This document shows positions 59,543-64,000 of a DNA stretch of 64,000 nt, piece by piece (within the stretch, counting starts at the first letter, position 1; each line of letters starts with the position of its first letter). The notes below the pieces were generated by a model. The model searched no databases. It was not told the origin of the DNA and saw only the letters and a program-made list of their open reading frames with translations. Source of the stretch: JALZAQ01 sp038253885 (GTDB lineage Bacteria; Gemmatimonadota; Gemmatimonadetes; Gemmatimonadales; Gemmatimonadaceae). The stretch covers positions 1 through 64,000 of the forward strand of contig JBBSGP010000001.1 of assembly GCA_038253885.1 (NCBI GenBank). The letters are read 5' to 3'. A program made the translations under genes and the position numbers.

Positions 59543-60954
59543 CGCGTCGGTCCGCCTTTCGGCCGCGGCCCCAGCTCATCCCACAGCGCGGCCACGGCCA
59601 CCATCCCCTTCACGAAGTTGTCGTCGCTCATCCACTCGTTGGGCGCGTGGGCGTTCTCTCCCGGCAGGCCGAAGCCCATCAGAAGCACTGGCGCGCCGAG
59701 AATGCGCTCGAAGTCCCCCACCACCGGGATCGAGCCCCCCTCGCCGGTGATCACGGGCTCACGACCGAATGCGATCGCCAGCGCGCGCCGAGCCGCGTCG
59801 AAGAGGGGACCCTCGAGGTCCGCGCGCCAGGGGCGTCCTCCGTGCAGGTGCGTCACCGTCACCGTGACTCCGGCCGGCGCCAGCCGCGCGACGTGCGCCG
59901 CCATCGCCTGCTCGATCGCCTCCGGCGTCTGATCGGGTACCAGACGGCAGCTCACCTTGGCCATGGCCTTCGCCGGCAGCACGGTCTTGGCACCCTCGCC
60001 GGTGTAGCCACTCAGAAGTCCATTCACCTCGCAGGTGGGACGCGTCCAGATGCGTTCCAGCGTCGTGTAGCCTTCTTCGCCGCCGAGGGCGGTGGCGCCG
60101 GCGTCGGCCAGGAACTCGGCATCGCTATACGGCAGAGAGCGCATCTGCTCGCGAACGCGAGCCGGCCATTCGCGCACCTGATCGTAGAAGCCGGCGATCG
60201 CGATCCGGCCGCGCTCGTCGTGGAGCGTGGCCAGGATGCGCGCCAGCGCCATTGCCGGGTTCACGACGGCGCCGCCGTAGCTTCCGGAGTGTAGATCGCC
60301 CGACGCCCCCTGCACATCGATCTGGAAGTAAGCCAGACCGCGCAGCGACGACAGGATCGACGGCAGCCCGGGCGCGAACATCGAGGAGTCCGAGATGACA
60401 ACGGCGTCGCATTTCAATCGGGCGGCATGCTCGGCAATGAAGGGCGCCAGATGCTCGCTCCCGACTTCTTCCTCGCCTTCCGCCATGAAGATGATGTTCA
60501 CCGGAAGAGAGCCGCGGACCCGCAGGTGTGCCTCGATCGCCTTGATGTGAACGAACAGCTGTCCCTTATCGTCGACGGCGCCGCGCGCGTAGATCCGACC
60601 GTTGCGCACCGCCGGCTCGAACGGAGGTGTCTCCCAGAGCTCGAGCGGCTCCGCTGGCTGAACGTCGTAATGGCCGTAGACGAGCACAGTCCTGGCTCCC
60701 GCTCCCGTCTCTGCACCGCGCCATTCGCCCAGCACCACTGGATGGCCGCCGGTGGGGAAAACCTGCACGGCGAGCCCGGCGTCGCGCATCGAGGCGGCAA
60801 CCCATTCGGCCGCGCGAGCCGTGTCGCCTCGATGCTCGGAGCGCGCGCTCACGCTGGGGATTCTCAGCAGCGCGAACAGCTCGTCGTGAAAGCGATGATC
60901 GTGCTCCGCCAGATAACGGCGGAGATCGGGAGCGAGCGTACTGGTCACAGGCAC
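59539..60954 (-). CDS. M20-family dipeptidase
   Basis: 471 residues. Zinc-binding and catalytic motifs: VYGHYDVQP (His), GAVDDKGQLF (bridging Asp), EGEEEVGSEHL (catalytic Glu and ligand Glu), SDSSMF, DLHSGSYGG, and a distal His near ANEW. The family includes peptidase V-like and carnosinase/cytosolic nonspecific dipeptidases. No signal peptide, so cytoplasmic. Overlaps the end of the TamB-like gene by 4 nt. Confidence 0.93.
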   Translation of the reverse strand: MPVTSTLAPDLRRYLAEHDHRFHDELFALLRIPSVSARSEHRGDTARAAEWVAASMRDAGLAVQVFPTGGHPVVLGEWRGAETGAGARTVLVYGHYDVQPAEPLELWETPPFEPAVRNGRIYARGAVDDKGQLFVHIKAIEAHLRVRGSLPVNIIFMAEGEEEVGSEHLAPFIAEHAARLKCDAVVISDSSMFAPGLPSILSSLRGLAYFQIDVQGASGDLHSGSYGGAVVNPAMALARILATLHDERGRIAIAGFYDQVREWPARVREQMRSLPYSDAEFLADAGATALGGEEGYTTLERIWTRPTCEVNGLLSGYTGEGAKTVLPAKAMAKVSCRLVPDQTPEAIEQAMAAHVARLAPAGVTVTVTHLHGGRPWRADLEGPLFDAARRALAIAFGREPVITGEGGSIPVVGDFERILGAPVLLMGFGLPGENAHAPNEWMSDDNFVKGMVAVAALWDELGPRPKGGPTR

Positions 60955-61014
60955 CGAGCGAGGGACGGTCGAGGATCGGGACGCCCACGATGATAACTCG
61001 GCGCGGCTAGCGCG

Positions 61015-62613
61015 TCACTCTGGCGCTCGCCCACCCTGGCAGCGGCGAACCCGGCGAGAGAGACTGTCCGCCAGCGCCGGCCACTGGCAGCGCCAACCGC
61101 GGAGAACCCAGATACGCCGCCGCTCGATCTCACCCTGGCCGCGCCGGAGGATCACACCGTCCCCCGCCTCGATGCTCCCGAAGTACGGAGACAGAATCTC
61201 CACCGGTCGGGGCACACCGGCTCCATCATCCGCAACCAGCACCAGTTGGTCGCCCGCGCCGGCCCGATCGTGGAACGCTGGCCAGAGATCGTATTCATTC
61301 GGTCGGCCCGACAGGTTGAGCGAGAACACCTCCGGCTGCCCCGGCAGGTGAAACGCGAGCTCGGACGCATCCTGGTATCGGTTGGCGGCGATCCAGCTGC
61401 GCGTACCCCGTGGCGCGGTAGCGGCGACGGCCCTCCGGGCCTCTTCGGTACGGATCGCCAACGTGTCGAACCCGAACGAGCGCGCCACCGGGTCGGCGCG
61501 GGCAGAGATGGGCAGAATGGGCACGACGGCGTGAATGTACGTCACCATGACCAGAGCCCCGCCCAGGAGCAGGCCGGCGGTGCGCCACCATCGCCAGCGA
61601 TCGCTGCCCTCGCTCACGGCCAGCACGATGACGGCGGCGAGGATCGCCGGCGCCGGCCAGTTTGCCTCGACTGGTTTCCGCAGCGCGCTGATCAGGAAGA
61701 ACAGAAACGGGGTCAGGGCGATCACCGCGACGAGCGATCGGCGCGCGTCCCTCCCCTTCTCTCGCCGCAGCGCGTCGAAGCAGGCGGTGATCATGAGAGC
61801 GAACAGGATGGGAGACGCGAGTCCCGCCTGCGCGCCCACGAGCTCCAGCTCACGCCTGATCGCCGAGCCGCGCGGCGCACCAAGGCCGTGCGCGAGCTGA
61901 AAGCGAAAGGAGACCCAGTCGTGGTGCGAGTTCCAGAGGAGGACGGGCATGAATAACAGCAGCGCCACCAGCATGCCGAGATACGGCCCCGGCTCGGCGA
62001 GCCGCGTGCGCAGCTCCGGCAGCGCCACGAGCCCCGCCAGAATTCCCAGAGGGAGCAAGACGGCCGTGTACTTGGAGTCGAGGCACAGTCCCAGCGCCGC
62101 GCCCGCCAGCAGCCACCCTCGGAGCGAGCCCGTGCTCCTCGGCGGATGCGAGACCGCGACCAGGATTGCGTAGATCACCAGGGCGTCGGCGAGCAGCAGG
62201 GGAGCGTCCGGTGTCGCGAGCAGAAGACCGCCGGCCGCCAACGGTAGGCAGGCCATGGTCACCGAAGCGATGAGCGCCCCACGCTCTCCGCCGAGGCGGC
62301 GCGTCATCGCGAGCACGAGGAGCACAGTCGCGAAGCCGGCAAGCACGGCACCGATGCGCACGCCGAGCGCGTTGTCTCCCAGAATTCCCGTGCCCATGCG
62401 GATCAGGAGGGCGACACCGAAGGGGTGGTCGAAATATCCGGCGGCGAGGTGCCGCGACCACTCCCAGTAGTACGTCTCGTCGGGAAAGAGCGGAACGATC
62501 GACGCGAGCGCGATGTGGACGAGCAGAGAGGCCACGGCGAGCGTCAGCGCGAGCCTCCATGCCCGGATTTTCCGTTTCCCTGCCCTGTCGCCTGGCGGCT
62601 CGGTCGGCTCCAT
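61015..62613 (-). CDS. GT39/PMT-type membrane glycosyltransferase (ArnT-like)
   Basis: 532 residues from ATG at 62613, which overlaps the stop of the PHP gene (TGATG). About ten hydrophobic helices. The first external loop carries FPDETYYWEWSRHLAAGYFDHPFG, the Asp-Glu catalytic loop of dolichol/undecaprenyl-phosphate-sugar-dependent transferases. A soluble C-terminal ~120-residue domain follows (SWIAANRYQDASELAFHLPG). It would add a sugar from a polyprenyl donor to lipid or protein on the outer face of the inner membrane. Confidence 0.87.
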   Translation of the reverse strand: MEPTEPPGDRAGKRKIRAWRLALTLAVASLLVHIALASIVPLFPDETYYWEWSRHLAAGYFDHPFGVALLIRMGTGILGDNALGVRIGAVLAGFATVLLVLAMTRRLGGERGALIASVTMACLPLAAGGLLLATPDAPLLLADALVIYAILVAVSHPPRSTGSLRGWLLAGAALGLCLDSKYTAVLLPLGILAGLVALPELRTRLAEPGPYLGMLVALLLFMPVLLWNSHHDWVSFRFQLAHGLGAPRGSAIRRELELVGAQAGLASPILFALMITACFDALRREKGRDARRSLVAVIALTPFLFFLISALRKPVEANWPAPAILAAVIVLAVSEGSDRWRWWRTAGLLLGGALVMVTYIHAVVPILPISARADPVARSFGFDTLAIRTEEARRAVAATAPRGTRSWIAANRYQDASELAFHLPGQPEVFSLNLSGRPNEYDLWPAFHDRAGAGDQLVLVADDGAGVPRPVEILSPYFGSIEAGDGVILRRGQGEIERRRIWVLRGWRCQWPALADSLSRRVRRCQGGRAPE

Positions 62614-63839
62614 CAGACGGCGGACGGGCGCGCGAGAGGTCGGCTGCGCGCGCGCTGAGCCAGCCAGAGGGTCCACCCCCACAGCATCCACGACAGACGC
62701 TCGGCCGGCGAGAGCGTCGAGAGCAAGCTCCAGATCACGGCCGGCAGCGTGAACGCGAGCGCCGCAGTCGAGCGCCGTGGATCGGGGGCTCGGCGTGCGA
62801 TCACCCGAACGGCGTGGCGGCGACCGGAAAGGATCTGACTCTGGATCGCGATGCCGAGCTCGCGAGGCGACAGATCCCGCCACCCCGGCAGTTTCAGCAC
62901 GCTCCACGCGACTGCCGTGCGGCCCCACCCGTGATTGTTGGATCCGGCCACGACCGCGAGGTCGAGGCTGTCGGCGATGCGCAGGATGAGGTCGTGATCA
63001 CGCTGTGACTGCGCGATGCCGCGCGGCGCGCCATCCGACAGCTCGATGGCCTGCACTCCTCGCTGCCCTCCCCTCCCGCCGCCGGCGACTGGCACCCGGG
63101 AGAGGTCCTCCGGGATCGTCTGCAGGAGAACGACGGTGCCGAGCCGTGTCGGGATCGCCGGCCCGGGCATGGGAAGCGAGAGGAAGCGCTGATCGGCTTC
63201 CGAGAGACCGAGCGCGTTGATGTGCTCGTCACGATAGATGAGCTCGAGCCCGCTCAGCGACACGACACCGTCGCCGGCGCGCCGGGGGTTCTCGCGCTCG
63301 GCGGCAGCGATTCCGTCGAAGCTCGCATGATCGGTGATATAGGACGCGTGAAAACCGGCCGCTCGATGCCAGCCGATGTTGCGACTGGCGGTGAAATCCG
63401 GCCGGCCGTCGTGCGACGCGTTGGTGTGGCTGTGAAAGTCTACCGCGAGCGCGTCGGGATCATCGAGCGCCAGCGCGGCCATGGGACGCGGCGCCAGAGC
63501 CGCCGCGCCGTACACCGCGAGGATGGCGCCGAGCAGGCTCACGCCCGCACGGAGCTCGCGCCATGGCGACCGCGGCGGCCGTCGTGCCGCTCGGATCAGG
63601 ACGTGGAGCGCGATCACTCCCGCGACCAGCGCTGTTGTCTGGGCGACCGAGAGGAGCGACAGCATGTCGAGACTATCGCACAGCGGCGCGAGCAGGAGGA
63701 AGCTGGGTGAGAGACGGAGCGACGCGCCGGCGAGAGTCGCGTCGCGCTCCAGGTCGTAGAGCGGAGGGTTCGCCGCGAGCCAGGCGAGGAGCAGGACCGC
63801 GCTGAGTAACGCGGGCCATGGGACGCGAGGTCGCGGCAT
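62613..63839 (-). CDS. Membrane-anchored PHP-domain hydrolase
   Basis: 408 residues. Three or so N-terminal transmembrane helices (to ~125), then a PHP metallo-hydrolase domain with DFHSHTNASHDG (metal ligands HxH), YITDHASFDG, GLELIYRDEHINALG and GSNNHGWG, and one or two C-terminal hydrophobic helices. Metal-dependent phosphoesterase by family; substrate unknown. Translationally coupled to the GT39-type transferase, suggesting a joint role in envelope glycan or lipid metabolism. Confidence 0.85.
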   Translation of the reverse strand: MPRPRVPWPALLSAVLLLAWLAANPPLYDLERDATLAGASLRLSPSFLLLAPLCDSLDMLSLLSVAQTTALVAGVIALHVLIRAARRPPRSPWRELRAGVSLLGAILAVYGAAALAPRPMAALALDDPDALAVDFHSHTNASHDGRPDFTASRNIGWHRAAGFHASYITDHASFDGIAAAERENPRRAGDGVVSLSGLELIYRDEHINALGLSEADQRFLSLPMPGPAIPTRLGTVVLLQTIPEDLSRVPVAGGGRGGQRGVQAIELSDGAPRGIAQSQRDHDLILRIADSLDLAVVAGSNNHGWGRTAVAWSVLKLPGWRDLSPRELGIAIQSQILSGRRHAVRVIARRAPDPRRSTAALAFTLPAVIWSLLSTLSPAERLSWMLWGWTLWLAQRARSRPLARPSAV

Positions 63840-63925
63840 CCGCGAAGTCTACGGAGGCCCTCACGGCTTGGCAAAAGACCTGCGATACGCAAGCATTCAG
63901 CGGTACGCCTTTCCCTTCCCGACTC

Positions 63926-64000
63926 ATGGCCAACCGACTCGCGCACGAGACCAGCCCCTATCTGCTCCAGCACGCGCACAATCCGGTGGACTGGTTTCCC
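63926..64000 (+). CDS. DUF255 thioredoxin-like protein (YyaL/SSP411 type), 3'-partial
   Basis: Only the first 25 residues are in the window, but the start is highly diagnostic: MANRLAHETSPYLLQHAHNP followed by VDWFP, as at the N terminus of DUF255 (thioredoxin-domain, six-hairpin glycosidase-like) proteins. The frame runs off the end at 64000. Confidence 0.9.
   Translation, partial: MANRLAHETSPYLLQHAHNPVDWFP

Noticed and set aside
1..64000. tRNA, rRNA, CRISPR, insertion sequences, prophage or att sites
   Set aside because: Read through for tRNA-like cloverleaf ends, repeat-spacer arrays, transposase or integrase motifs; none seen. A covariance-model scan would be decisive for small RNAs.

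Overview
The window looks like a chromosomal segment from a high-GC, Gram-negative-type soil bacterium, most likely of the phylum Gemmatimonadota. That placement is inference from gene style: GC-rich coding; many lipoproteins; a Ser/Thr kinase fused to a TolB-like propeller; ECF sigma/anti-sigma pairs; DUF1800-DUF1501 and TamA-TamB pairs; split LigD functions. I saw no rRNA, tRNA, CRISPR array, insertion sequence or phage gene. Coding density is about 95%.

Layout. 1-1670: 3' end of a LigD-type polymerase, then a stand-alone ATP-dependent DNA ligase (end joining). 1698-10032 (minus): secreted peptidoglycan-binding-like protein, anti-sigma and ECF sigma factors, orphan D12 adenine methyltransferase, SGNH-type lipoprotein, class III CoA-transferase, kinase-propeller receptor. 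10498-14105 (plus): phasin/histone-like protein, GHMP sugar kinase, a 71-residue protein, a variant RNase H, a zinc-ribbon protein. 14113-22441: beta-decarboxylating dehydrogenase, thiolase, 3-hydroxyacyl-CoA dehydrogenase, FAD-linked oxidase, ThyX, with small secreted or unknown proteins. 22500-26345: promoter, two tandem Ddl-like ATP-grasp ligases, and a lysine-2,3-aminomutase-like radical SAM enzyme.

26416-40463: secreted DUF3761 protein, EF-G-2-type GTPase, unknown small proteins, OmpR-type regulator, M23 peptidase, ABC exporter, DUF1800/DUF1501 pair, lytic transglycosylase. 40698-46928: barrel-cupredoxin fusion, cupredoxin lipoprotein, CHRD protein, class A PBP, polysaccharide deacetylase. 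46929-50839: a compact regulatory island. 51136-64000: Rho, TamA-like and TamB-like proteins, M20 peptidase, GT39-type glycosyltransferase, PHP-domain membrane protein, and the start of a DUF255 protein.

The most striking part is 47024-49899. A TPR gene and a convergent, 42-codon lipoprotein gene have near-identical promoters. Each carries two direct repeats (consensus TGTCCTAAAAATGT) exactly 21 bp apart, abutting the -35 region, with the -10 at the same distance and the start codon 73-77 nt beyond the repeats. The two genes share an 11-bp-stem terminator. Next door lie a pseudo-receiver/AraC-type regulator, a lone receiver, a second TPR-like protein and a lone histidine-kinase H-box domain. 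I infer a small signalling circuit, possibly peptide-based, controlled by the AraC-type protein. Second in interest is the ATP-grasp x2 + aminomutase operon, a possible beta-amino-acid conjugation pathway.
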